Source: Cellvibrionales bacterium UBA4495
GTDB lineage: Bacteria > Pseudomonadota > Gammaproteobacteria > Pseudomonadales > Porticoccaceae
Assembly (NCBI GenBank): GCA_002388905.1
Contig: DGNJ01000124.1
Location: forward strand, 65,976-94,247
Direction: 5' to 3'
Length of the DNA stretch: 28,272 nt
Shown: in pieces, positions 7,352-16,000 of the stretch
Position numbering within the stretch: the stretch's first letter is position 1
Layout: each line of letters begins with the position of its first letter
Program-made: the position numbers and the translations under genes
The notes under the pieces: generated by a model
Databases searched by the model: none
What the model was told of the DNA's origin: nothing
The model's input: the letters and a program-made list of their open reading frames with translations, nothing else

Positions 7352-9499
7352 TTAGAAGTTGTATTCCAGTCCGACATAGGCGGTGCGTGGTTTATTGGGT
7401 CTGGCACCATCGGGTGTCCGGGAGATGATCGACTGTTCATCGAACAGATTGTCCACCTTGAGGAATACGACCGTTTTGGGATTCAGGTCATAACGACTGA
7501 TAAAGTCCACGACGAACAGGGATTCCGTCTCGTCGAAACGGTCATTCGCCCGGTTGCAGCCGACGTTTACGCACATCTCGTCGATATACTTGGCCACGGC
7601 ATAGTTGTTCCAGCCATTGGGCGCTTCCAGTCCCACACGCAGACTGAACGTGTTTTCGGGAATATCCGCGAGGGTGTCGCCGTCACGGAACCCGTTGGTG
7701 GGGTTGTCGTCGCTGATCTCCGCTTCGGTATACGTGTAGGCCAGGTTCACCGGGATGCTGTAATCGTTCCGGGTGAATACCTTGCCGGCCTGTACTTCGA
7801 GACCCGAGACGACGGCTTCCCCGGTGGTGAAGCTGCCGGATGTGTCCCCGTTGCTGCAGGGATTGGCCAGGGAGCAGTTTTCCGTCTTGTTGTCGAAGTC
7901 GCTGTAAAAACCGATGGCTTCGAGGAACAGCGTATCCCGGCTAAAGCGCACACCGGCCTCGTAGTTGATACTGGTTTCCGGCTCTTCGCTTTCTACCGCA
8001 CCGCCGCCCAGGGGCGAGAAACCCTTGTGGACGCCGGCCAGTATCTGCCAGTCGCTGTTAAGGTCGTAGGTAAAGGAGGCCCCCGGCAGCCACTCGTCGG
8101 AATCGTTGGATCGCTCGCCGCCGAGGACGCTGCGGTCGGCGGTATCGAACTGTTCGCGGGAGGATTCCACATCCTCGTAGCGCAGGGCCAGGTTCACGCG
8201 CAGGGCATCGGTTACCTGCCAGGTGTCGGTCATCCAGAACGCCAGTGCGTCCGCTTCTTCGAGACGGTTGTTGCTTCCGGTGGGCTGTAAAAGGCCCTGG
8301 AACACGAGACTGCCGTTGACCTGGTCATAGAGTTCCACCGGCTGGAAGCGATCCATTTCGTCTTCATGACTGCGGGCGCCGATTTGCACCTGGTGGTCAT
8401 CCAGGTCGATGGCGAAGTTCAGCTCCACGCCCTTGGATTCATAGGACCGGTTATTGTGCTTGTATTCCAGGCCGCTGATGTCGACCGTGCCGTCGAGAAT
8501 GCCCTGGGCGGTGGCGTCGCCGTCATTGGCGGCGTCTATGACGCTGCCTCCGCCACCCAGCTTGAACCAGTCCCGGGTAAATTCGTTGTAATAACCGGTG
8601 GCTGTTGCCGTGATCCGGTCCGTCAGGTCGAGGCTGTATACCAGGCTGTAGCCTTCGTGCTTGTTGTCCATCTGATCGATTTCAGACAGCCCGTATCGGC
8701 GGTTTTCGTCCCGGTCGAAGTCGGCATCGGTGAGGCCGAGATAGGTTTCGTTGGAAACCTCTTCCGAGTATTGTGCCTTGAACAGCAGGCGCTGGTGTTC
8801 ACCTTCCCAGCCCAGCTTGAGGACATAGTCCTCGATATCGAAACCGGCGTCCCGGCTGCTGCGGTCAATATCCTTGAAGCCGTCGGAATCCCTTTGCACG
8901 GTCTCCAGCAACCAGCCGAAATTGCCGGTACGACCTCCGTAGTTGACGTGCAGGTCGCGGCTGTTGTATTCGCCGGCAACGGCGGTGATGCTGCCCGCGT
9001 AGTCTTCGGGGATCGGCGTTGACACCAGATTGATAACACCGCCGGTGGTCTGGGGTCCGTGGCGCAGCAAAGGTGCGCCCTTGAGTACTTCCACCGACTG
9101 CATGCGCATGGTGGTGGGGAAGTAGTAAGCGGCGGGATTGGAATAAGGCGCCGGTGCGATCATCACGCCATCCTCCAACAGCGTTACCTTGCTGGAACGC
9201 TCCGAGCCGGCGGCCCGTATTCCGATGTTGGGACGGAGACCAAAACCGTCTTCTTCCCGGATATAGGTGCCGGGAATGGTTTTCATCACCTGGTTGATGT
9301 CGCTGGCCACTTCCTTGCGCAGCTGCTCTGCGTCGATTACCGCGCCCGAACCGGGAATATTCCGCGCCTGATCCCGGGTGCCGATGATGGTAATGGTTTC
9401 AATGGAAGGCACGCTGACCGTTCCCGTTTCTGAAACTGCTGCGGAAGCGAGGCCGAAGGAGGCTGCGGCAATCGCTACCTTCAAGCGATAGGTCTTCAT
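7352..9499 (-). CDS. TonB-dependent receptor, FecA-like
   Basis: A 715-residue outer-membrane receptor. A signal peptide (MKTYRLKVAIAAASFGLASA) is followed by a TonB-box-like IETITIIG (33-40). The plug has LRPNIGIRAAGSERSSKVTLLEDG style motifs (88-111) and EVLKGAPLLRHGPQTTGGVIN (137-157), similar to the ferric dicitrate receptor FecA. The barrel ends in YVGLEYNF. There is no STN domain and no sigma/anti-sigma pair next to it, so FecIR-like signalling is not expected. Two Cys pairs (near 7855-7872 and 7558-7576) lie in probable surface loops. The start is the ATG at 9499, preceded by AAGGAAA; a longer reading frame to 9571 would add 24 residues before the signal peptide and is rejected. A Fur box 88 bases upstream and a strong terminator make it a single-gene iron-regulated unit. 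The ligand (citrate or another iron chelate) is uncertain. Confidence 0.88.
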   Translation of the reverse strand: MKTYRLKVAIAAASFGLASAAVSETGTVSVPSIETITIIGTRDQARNIPGSGAVIDAEQLRKEVASDINQVMKTIPGTYIREEDGFGLRPNIGIRAAGSERSSKVTLLEDGVMIAPAPYSNPAAYYFPTTMRMQSVEVLKGAPLLRHGPQTTGGVINLVSTPIPEDYAGSITAVAGEYNSRDLHVNYGGRTGNFGWLLETVQRDSDGFKDIDRSSRDAGFDIEDYVLKLGWEGEHQRLLFKAQYSEEVSNETYLGLTDADFDRDENRRYGLSEIDQMDNKHEGYSLVYSLDLTDRITATATGYYNEFTRDWFKLGGGGSVIDAANDGDATAQGILDGTVDISGLEYKHNNRSYESKGVELNFAIDLDDHQVQIGARSHEDEMDRFQPVELYDQVNGSLVFQGLLQPTGSNNRLEEADALAFWMTDTWQVTDALRVNLALRYEDVESSREQFDTADRSVLGGERSNDSDEWLPGASFTYDLNSDWQILAGVHKGFSPLGGGAVESEEPETSINYEAGVRFSRDTLFLEAIGFYSDFDNKTENCSLANPCSNGDTSGSFTTGEAVVSGLEVQAGKVFTRNDYSIPVNLAYTYTEAEISDDNPTNGFRDGDTLADIPENTFSLRVGLEAPNGWNNYAVAKYIDEMCVNVGCNRANDRFDETESLFVVDFISRYDLNPKTVVFLKVDNLFDEQSIISRTPDGARPNKPRTAYVGLEYNF

Positions 9500-9587
9500 G
9501 ATAGGTTTCCTTCTTGGCTGATCGTTGCGAGGATGATTTTCACTGCCATGCTCTTGGAGGCATTCGGACAAAGAAAGATAATAGAAA

Positions 9588-9602
9588 TGATAACCAATAT
9601 CA
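9588..9602 (-). promoter_or_regulatory. Fur box upstream of the FecA-like receptor
   Basis: TGATAACCAATATCA matches the 7-1-7 Fur motif TGATAAT-N-ATTATCA at 12 of 14 defined positions. It lies 88 bases before the start codon, in an AT-rich stretch (about 9570-9620) that stands out from the GC-rich surroundings and should hold the promoter. Confidence 0.75.
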
Positions 9603-9664
9603 ATAGCAAATATTAAAATCTCCCACCTACATTTTTAGTTTGCCCCGGCGCGGACGCTGCGGCA

Positions 9665-9678
9665 TTGATCCCGATCAA
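9665..9678. promoter_or_regulatory. FNR/ANR-like palindrome
   Basis: TTGATCCCGATCAA is an exact match to the FNR/ANR consensus TTGAT-N4-ATCAA. Its centre is about 65 bases upstream of the predicted leuB start point, near a class I activator position, and about 170 bases from the receptor start codon on the other side. Regulation by oxygen is inferred only. Confidence 0.5.
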
Positions 9679-9701
9679 TTTCGCCGGGCTGAAGGCGGCT
9701 T

Positions 9702-9730
9702 TTGGCAACCGCTCTCGGCCGGTATATACT
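9702..9730 (+). promoter_or_regulatory. leuB: Sigma70-type promoter of leuB
   Basis: TTGGCA (9702-9707), 17-base spacer, TATACT (9725-9730). Both hexamers match the consensus at 5 of 6 positions, giving a leader of about 57 bases before the ATG. Confidence 0.7.
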
Positions 9731-9793
9731 CCCGGCCTTGCTGAGAACCGGCGGGGTCCGCTCCGCCTGCCACGCGCCAGTCTGGAGAACCCA

Positions 9794-10870
9794 ATGCCCG
9801 AGAAAATTCTGCTGCTCCCCGGCGACGGCATCGGTCCCGAAGTGATCGACGAAGCCGCCAGGGTCCTGGACCGGGTCGGCGAAAAGTTCGACCTGGATCT
9901 TTCCGTGGATACGGCCCTGCTCGGCGGCCGGGCCCTGGACGAGACTGGCAGCCCGCTGCCGGAGGAAACCCTGGCCCGGGCCCGGATGGCGGATGCTATC
10001 CTGCTGGGGGCCGTGGGCGGGCCCAAATGGGACGGTGTCGAGCGGGAATTGCGCCCGGAGAAGGGGTTGCTGGGTATCCGTAAATCCCTGGACCTGTTCG
10101 CCAATCTGCGGCCGGCCATCCTCTATTCCCAGCTTGCCGGGGCCTCGACCCTGAAACCTGAAGTGGTCGCCGACCTGGATATCTTGATCGTCCGGGAACT
10201 GACCGGCGGGATTTATTTCGGCGAGCCCCGGGGTGTGCGCACCAATGAGCGGGGCGAGCGGGAAGGCTACAACACCTACGTCTACAGCGAGTCGGAGATC
10301 CGGCGCATCGCCCGCGTCGCCTTCGAGGCGGCACAAAAACGCGGGGGCAGGCTCTGTTCCGTGGACAAGTCCAATGTCCTGGAAGTCACTGCCCTGTGGA
10401 AGGAGGTGGTAACGGATATGGCCGCGGGCTACCCGGACGTGGAACTGAGCCATATGCTCGTGGATAACGCCGCCATGCAACTGGTGCGCGCACCCAAACA
10501 GTTCGACGTGATCGTTACCGGCAACATGTTCGGCGATATCCTCTCCGACGCCGCCTCCATGCTCACCGGCTCCATCGGCATGTTGCCGTCCGCCTCCCTC
10601 AATGCCGGCAATCAGGGCATGTACGAGCCCTGCCACGGCTCGGCCCCGGATATCGCCGGGCAGGGCGTGGCCAACCCCCTGGCCGCCATCCTGTCGGCGG
10701 CAATGATGTTCCGCTATACCTTCAACCGGGGCGATATTGCCGAGTGCATCGAACGGGCGGTTGTCGCAACCCTCGATCGCGGCCTGCGCACCGCCGATAT
10801 TGCCGGCGAAGGGGAATCGGCGGTCTCGACACGGGAGATGGGCGAGGCCGTGGTGGCGGCCATCGGCTGA
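9794..10870 (+). CDS. leuB: 3-isopropylmalate dehydrogenase
   Basis: 358 residues, the normal length. The enzyme oxidises and decarboxylates 3-isopropylmalate with NAD to 2-oxoisocaproate, the third step of leucine synthesis, in the cytosol. The active-site set is complete: R96, R106, R134, Y141 ([10 protein letters not shown]), K192 (SVDKSNVLE), D224, D248 and D252 (NMFGDILSD), plus the NAD-site HGSAPDIAG (281-289). The start is the ATG at 9794 with GGAG 6 bases before it; the reading frame extends upstream to 9665 but that region is promoter. leuC and leuD, usually adjacent in this group, are not in the window, so the gene is a single transcription unit with its own promoter and terminator. 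Confidence 0.96.
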   Translation: MPEKILLLPGDGIGPEVIDEAARVLDRVGEKFDLDLSVDTALLGGRALDETGSPLPEETLARARMADAILLGAVGGPKWDGVERELRPEKGLLGIRKSLDLFANLRPAILYSQLAGASTLKPEVVADLDILIVRELTGGIYFGEPRGVRTNERGEREGYNTYVYSESEIRRIARVAFEAAQKRGGRLCSVDKSNVLEVTALWKEVVTDMAAGYPDVELSHMLVDNAAMQLVRAPKQFDVIVTGNMFGDILSDAASMLTGSIGMLPSASLNAGNQGMYEPCHGSAPDIAGQGVANPLAAILSAAMMFRYTFNRGDIAECIERAVVATLDRGLRTADIAGEGESAVSTREMGEAVVAAIG

Positions 10871-10903
10871 GTCTTTAGCGACAGCGACTCAGCGCCTTTT
10901 TTT
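10866..10903 (+). terminator. Rho-independent terminator of leuB
   Basis: GCTGAGTC (10866-10873) and GACTCAGC (10886-10893) form a perfect 8-bp stem that begins within the last codons of leuB. Seven T follow at 10897-10903 after a 3-base gap. The T-run lies inside the 3' end of the convergent ppk gene, where it encodes its final lysines. Confidence 0.65.
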
Positions 10904-12958
10904 CAACGGCATTACGCCCGTTTCCAGATAGTCGTACACCGAAAGTTGCGAGCGCAGCTTGCGGCGATTGCCCCTTTTTACATAGTCATTTTTGAGCCCG
11001 GCATCGATAATCCGCGCCTTCTGGTTATCGGCAAGCTGGATGTCGAGGATGTCCATCAGTTGTTTCTTGATGCCGTCATCGTAGATGGGGCAGGTCACCT
11101 CCACCCGCTGATCCAGGTTGCGCTCCATCCAGTCCGCCGACGAGATAAACACCTCGGGCTCGCCGTTGTTGGCGAACACCAGCAGCCGGGTATGTTCCAG
11201 GAAGCGGTCGACGATGCTGGTCACCCGGATATTCTCCGACAGGCCGGGAATGCCCGGCTTGAGCCCGCACATGCTGCGCACGATCAGTTCGATTTTTACC
11301 CCGGCGCGACTGGCGGTGTAGAGCAGGTCTATCAATTCCCCGTCCACCAGGTTGTTGAGCTTGGCTTTGATCATGCCCTTGCCGCCCGCCTTGACGTGCT
11401 CGATTTCCCGGCGGATGCGTTCCCGCAGACGGGTCCGGGTGTTGATGGGCGACAGCCACAGGTGGTGCAGTTGTGGCTGACGGTAGCTGGCCTCGATAAA
11501 GCGAAACACACTGTCAGCCTCGGCGCCGATCTCCTGTTCGGCGGTGAACAGGGAAAAATCCGTATAGACCCGGGCGGTGCTCTCGTTGAAATTGCCGGTG
11601 CCCAGCACGGCATAACGTTTGTCGCCGGCCTTCAATCGCCGGGTCACCACGCACAGCTTGGAGTGGACCTTGAGGCCCGGGATGCCGAGGGTGACCTTGA
11701 TGTTGGCGTCCGAGAGCTTTTCCGTCATGGCCAGGTTGTGCTCCTCGTCGAAGCGGGCCCGCAGCTCGATATTGACGGTCACTTCCTTGCCGTTGCGGGC
11801 GGCGTCGATCAGGGATTCGATCACCCGGGACTGGTCGGCAACCCGGTAGATATTGATCTTGATGTGGCTGACCAGCGGGTCGAAGGACGCCTGGCGCACG
11901 AACTCGGTAAAGTAATTGAAGCGGTGGTAGGGATAGAAAAGCAGAATATCGCCGGCATCCAGCGCCTCGAAAACATTGCGGTGGGCATCGAAGGCCTCGC
12001 AGCGCAGTTCCGGCAGGGGGCGGCTTTCCAGCCATTTGCCGCCGGGGTTCTCGAAGCCGATAAAGTCGCGGAAGTTACGGTAGCGCCCACCCGGGATGAC
12101 ACTGTCCAGCCCTTCTATGCCCAACCTTTCGCACAGCAGACCCACCATTTCGCTGGGCATGGTCTTGTCGTAACTGAGGCGCACGGGCTCCGCCGTCAGG
12201 CGCTGCTTCATGCCCAGGGAAAGCTTTTCAACGAAGCTCATCTCAATATCGTCGTCCAGTTCGTATTCCGCGTCCCGGGAAAACTTCATGGACCAGGCGG
12301 CCACCGAGTCGTAATCGACAAAAGGGGAAAAAATCTGGCCCAGGCAATGGCGGATCACCTCGTCCATGACCATGAAGTAGTTCCGCGCGTGGCCGCGGTC
12401 GGGCGGAATATTGAGAAATCGCGGCACCCGCTCGGGAATATCGATGACGGCGTAGCGCCGGGCCTTGCCTTTCTTGAGCTGGACGATCAGGTAGGAAACG
12501 TCGTCGTCCAGCAGACGGTCCAGGTCGATCTCCTCGGTGAGCCAGATAGGCACCAGATGCTGGAGAATATGCTCGCGGAAGTGGCGGTCAAGCCACTGAC
12601 TCTGTTTCGGGCTCAGTTCCGCCTCGATGATGAAGAAGATTTTCTTGGCAGCCAGTTGCTTGAGGACATCGGCGTAGATGCGGTCGAACTTGTCGCTGAG
12701 CTGGACGATCTTGTCCTGTATCCGGGCCAGAAGGCGGGAGGCCTCGCCAGTCCGTCCGCGGCGTTCCTCCCTCTTGGCTTCCCGCCGTACCTCGGCGACC
12801 CGGACCTTGAAAAATTCATCCTGGTTGTTTGAAAAAATTCCCAGGAATCGGACCCGCTCGATAATGGGGTTCCGGGTATCGGCGGCCTCCTGGAGAACCC
12901 GGTCGTTAAAGGCAAGCCAGCTGAGTTCTTTGGGCGTGTGTGTTTCGTTGGATGACAT
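10889..12958 (-). CDS. ppk1: Polyphosphate kinase PPK1
   Basis: A 689-residue enzyme, the usual length, that makes polyphosphate from ATP reversibly. It shows the PPK1 order: N-terminal helical domain starting ELSWLAFNDRVL and FLGIFSNNQDEFF (residues 11-50), a middle domain, then two phospholipase-D-like catalytic domains. The two essential His are present: H432 in GLKVHSKLCVV (autophosphorylated, equals E. coli H435) and H589 in FLEHTRLLVFANNG (equals H592). The ATP-loop residues around NIYRVADQSRV (369-379) are also conserved. It converges with leuB with only 18 bases between the stops, and follows tamB at 94 bases. A promoter-like pair lies in that gap, so it may be transcribed on its own. 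Confidence 0.96.
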   Translation of the reverse strand: MSSNETHTPKELSWLAFNDRVLQEAADTRNPIIERVRFLGIFSNNQDEFFKVRVAEVRREAKREERRGRTGEASRLLARIQDKIVQLSDKFDRIYADVLKQLAAKKIFFIIEAELSPKQSQWLDRHFREHILQHLVPIWLTEEIDLDRLLDDDVSYLIVQLKKGKARRYAVIDIPERVPRFLNIPPDRGHARNYFMVMDEVIRHCLGQIFSPFVDYDSVAAWSMKFSRDAEYELDDDIEMSFVEKLSLGMKQRLTAEPVRLSYDKTMPSEMVGLLCERLGIEGLDSVIPGGRYRNFRDFIGFENPGGKWLESRPLPELRCEAFDAHRNVFEALDAGDILLFYPYHRFNYFTEFVRQASFDPLVSHIKINIYRVADQSRVIESLIDAARNGKEVTVNIELRARFDEEHNLAMTEKLSDANIKVTLGIPGLKVHSKLCVVTRRLKAGDKRYAVLGTGNFNESTARVYTDFSLFTAEQEIGAEADSVFRFIEASYRQPQLHHLWLSPINTRTRLRERIRREIEHVKAGGKGMIKAKLNNLVDGELIDLLYTASRAGVKIELIVRSMCGLKPGIPGLSENIRVTSIVDRFLEHTRLLVFANNGEPEVFISSADWMERNLDQRVEVTCPIYDDGIKKQLMDILDIQLADNQKARIIDAGLKNDYVKRGNRRKLRSQLSVYDYLETGVMPLKKRR

Positions 12959-12976
12959 TCCGTATCCGTGATTGCG

Positions 12977-12992
12977 TTTACAGGCAGTTTAC
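12977..12992 (-). promoter_or_regulatory. CpxR-box-like repeat in the ppk1 leader
   Basis: On the minus strand GTAAA-N6-GTAAA, within the allowed spacing of the CpxR box. It lies 19-34 bases before the ppk1 start codon and downstream of the predicted promoter, so binding there would more likely repress. The motif is short and can arise by chance. Confidence 0.25.
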
Positions 12993-13015
12993 GGCAAAGC
13001 CCATGGTGGTTCAGG

Positions 13016-13043
13016 ATTATGACGAAACGGTGACAGGCATCAA
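13016..13043 (-). promoter_or_regulatory. ppk1: Candidate promoter of ppk1
   Basis: On the minus strand TTGATG (13043-13038), 16-base spacer, CATAAT (13021-13016). The -10 matches 5 of 6 and the -35 4 of 6. It lies between the tamB stop and ppk1. Confidence 0.45.
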
Positions 13044-13052
13044 CCGGCGCCG

Positions 13053-16000
13053 TCAGTGCTCGATTTTGAACATCAGGTCGATGCTCTGGGTCTCCCCGGA
13101 ACGGGCTTCCAGGCCCAGGTTGTCGGTGAGATCGTATTCGAGCTCCACGGCTCCCTGGGGAGTGAACAGGTTCTGCACATAGCCGATAAAGAGCCGGGGA
13201 GTGAGATATTTGCCCACCAGCAGGGAGCTCTCGGTATAAGCCTCGCCACCCTGGAGGGTCAGGACATCGATGCCGAAACTGTCTCTCAGCTTGTTGGTGA
13301 TCCAGGCGCTGCGGGAAATCCCCAGGGAGGCCGCGGCATTGGCGATCCGGTTGGCGTCGGACTGGGTCGCCGACGACAACGGCTTGCCGGTGATCAGCAC
13401 CGCCATGGCCTCGGTGGGCGGCAGTTCCGGGTCCGAGAATATCTCGCTGTTCAGGTCGCCGGGCGTGCCCCCGATGACGACCCCGACGGTGGCATAGGGG
13501 GTGGAGCGCACCGCGGTGATATCGAGGCCGGGCTTGGTCACCGGGCCCTGGAAAACCAGCAGGCCCTCGCGGATTTCCAGCTTCTGCCCGTAGGCCTTGT
13601 AGACGCCGTCGTGAATTTCGATAGTGCCCAACGCCCGCGTCGGGCTATTGCCGCGCTGACTGACCTGCAAATCGCCCGCCAGGCGGCCGGTGAGCCCGTA
13701 ACCGGAGAACCGGAAACTATCCCCGAGATGGAGGCCGATATCGACATTGATCTGGCGTCGGGAGCCGTTGGCCGGCCGCCTGTCGGCGGGGTAGATCTCC
13801 TCGTCTGGGGAGACGGCAATGGCCTGGGTGGAAGATTGCCTGATCTCCACTCGGCCCTCGTTTATCTCGAGTCGGCCGCCGATCTCGATGGCATCGGGGC
13901 GAATGCCGATATCGAGAGAGGGCGATACCCGGGCGTTCAGGTCCGGGCGGTCCAGAAGGCGGAAGTTGTTCCCGGTCAGTTCCAGCTCGCCTTCCAGGCG
14001 CGCCGGCAGGAAGTTGCGCCCGCTACCCGCCAGGTTGAGGGTGCCCTTGCCGGATTCACCCAAGCCGTGATCTCCCGAGCCAGAGCCACCTGAATGAGAG
14101 TCCACCGACAGGTCGAGCTGCCAGCTCCCGCCGGGGTCGAACGTGATGTTTCCCCGCCCGTTTTCCAACTGGATCCCGGCGGCGGGTATTTGCACCCCGG
14201 CGTCTCCCAGGGTCAGTCGCCCGGCCAGGGCCGGTGCCGAGGTGCGGCCGCTCAGGGTAAGGTCCACCGCCAGGGTGCCTTCCGGCTTGTCCAACTCGGC
14301 GAACAGCCCGTCCAGCCAGCGCAGCTGGTCGAATCCTCCCCGCAGGGATCCCGACAGGCGCGCGTCCACCAGGGGCTGGCCGGCCCGGAAGTCAAGGTCC
14401 AGGTGGCCTACATCCGCAATGCGGAAAACACCGCTGCCCGCCACGTCCCGGGGTGTCAGTGTCCCTTCAAGGGTCAGGGTGGCGGGCCGGGTGATCGGTG
14501 ACTCGTCGCCCGCCGGCTGGAATTCGAGGACCAGGTCGCGGGTTGCCAACTGGAACCGGCCCTCGAGGTTTGTCAGGGGGCCGGAAAGCCGTGCCGAACC
14601 CTCTGCCAGCCCCTCCAGCCTGCTGCCCGGGGGCAACAGGGGATTGAGCCGGGCCAGGGGCAGGCCGGCAATCTCCGCCTGGGCCTCCAGCTCGCCGGCA
14701 ACCAGTGTCGCCCGACCACAGAGGCTTCCCCCACCGTCGCTGCCGCTGGTCAGGCAGAAGGGCGCCAGGGCAAGCCGATCCGCGGCCAGTTCCAGCGCGG
14801 TGGCCTGCTCCAGCCGCCAGGTGCCGGCGGCGATATCCTCCACCTGGAGCGAAGCCAGGGTGCCCCGCCAGCGCTGGCCGCCGGTTAAACCGCCCTTCAA
14901 TCCGGCATCGACGACGACCCCTTTGGCCGCCACCGCAAGATCCAGATGATGATCCTCCAGCGTACCCTTGCCGCGAAGCGCCAGTTCGGACGCTATCGGC
15001 CCCGCGCGCGCCAGATCCCGGCCATCGAGGGCAACCCGGTAATGGCCGCCCAGGTCCCGGTCAAGCGCCAGGTTCAGGTCGTCGGTCGACCATTCCGCCA
15101 GCCCGAGGCGGCGACCCTCCGCCCGCAGCCGTACTTCGAGGTCGGACCAGGTGCCCCCCAGGGTGCCACTGGCATGCAGTGATCCGGACAGGTCGCCGTG
15201 GAGCGCCGACAGGTTTGGCGCCGCCAGTTGCCATGTCAGTTCCTGGCCGTCCGCCACCGTACCGTCTACCTGAAGCCGGTTTTCGCCCACCCGCAACGTC
15301 AGGTCGTCGACCCGGCCGAGGCCCGTCGTCACCGTTATCAGGCCGCTGCCATCGATGGTCCGGTCGTGGATCCGGCCCTTAAGGTCAGCGAGCTGCAGGC
15401 GCACGCTGTATTTCCCCGGCTGCCAGGCGCCCTGGCTGGATAGCCGGCCGTTCAGGGTCGCCGGCCAACGGGGCAGATAATCGCCCAGCGCCAGGTCCTC
15501 GATGACGGCTCTCAGTTGCCAGTTTACCGGTATTTGCCAGTCGATCTCTCCCTCGCCGGTGACCTTGCCGCTGGCCAGGCGCAGTTCGAAAGCCTCCAGG
15601 AAAAGCTGCTGGCGTCGACCGGTGCCGCTGGCGCTGAGCAGCAGGGGCGGCTGACTGCCCGGTGTGCGGGTCAGGCGGTTATCCAGGGTGAAAGTGAAGT
15701 CCTGCCAACCGCCTTCCAGGGTGGCCCTGCCCGTTTCGGCCACCAGCACCGCGTCGCCGGCTCCGGGTGGCAGGGGTACATTCTGCCAGCTTGCTTCCAG
15801 GTCAGCACCCATGGCGGCGGGCAGGACTTCCATGGATGACGCCTTGAGCCGGGTCCGGAGCCGTCCCGATAGTTTCGCGGTGAACGGGCTTTCCAGTCGC
15901 TGATCCAGTCGCAGGATTTTCAGGTTGCCTGACAGGCGGCCGCCGCCGGTGTAGACGGTGGCGTCGGGTATCGCCAGCGACCAGTCCAGTTTCAGCTTGA

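Noticed and set aside
10946..12832. Plus-strand open frame of 628 codons opposite ppk1
   Set aside because: PPK1 on the minus strand is complete with both catalytic His; the opposite frame is a codon-bias shadow.
13019..13036. Pho-box-like CTGTCAC-N4-TCGTCAT upstream of ppk1 (minus strand)
   Set aside because: 11 of 14 matches, but it overlaps the predicted -10 instead of occupying the -35 place expected for PhoB activation.
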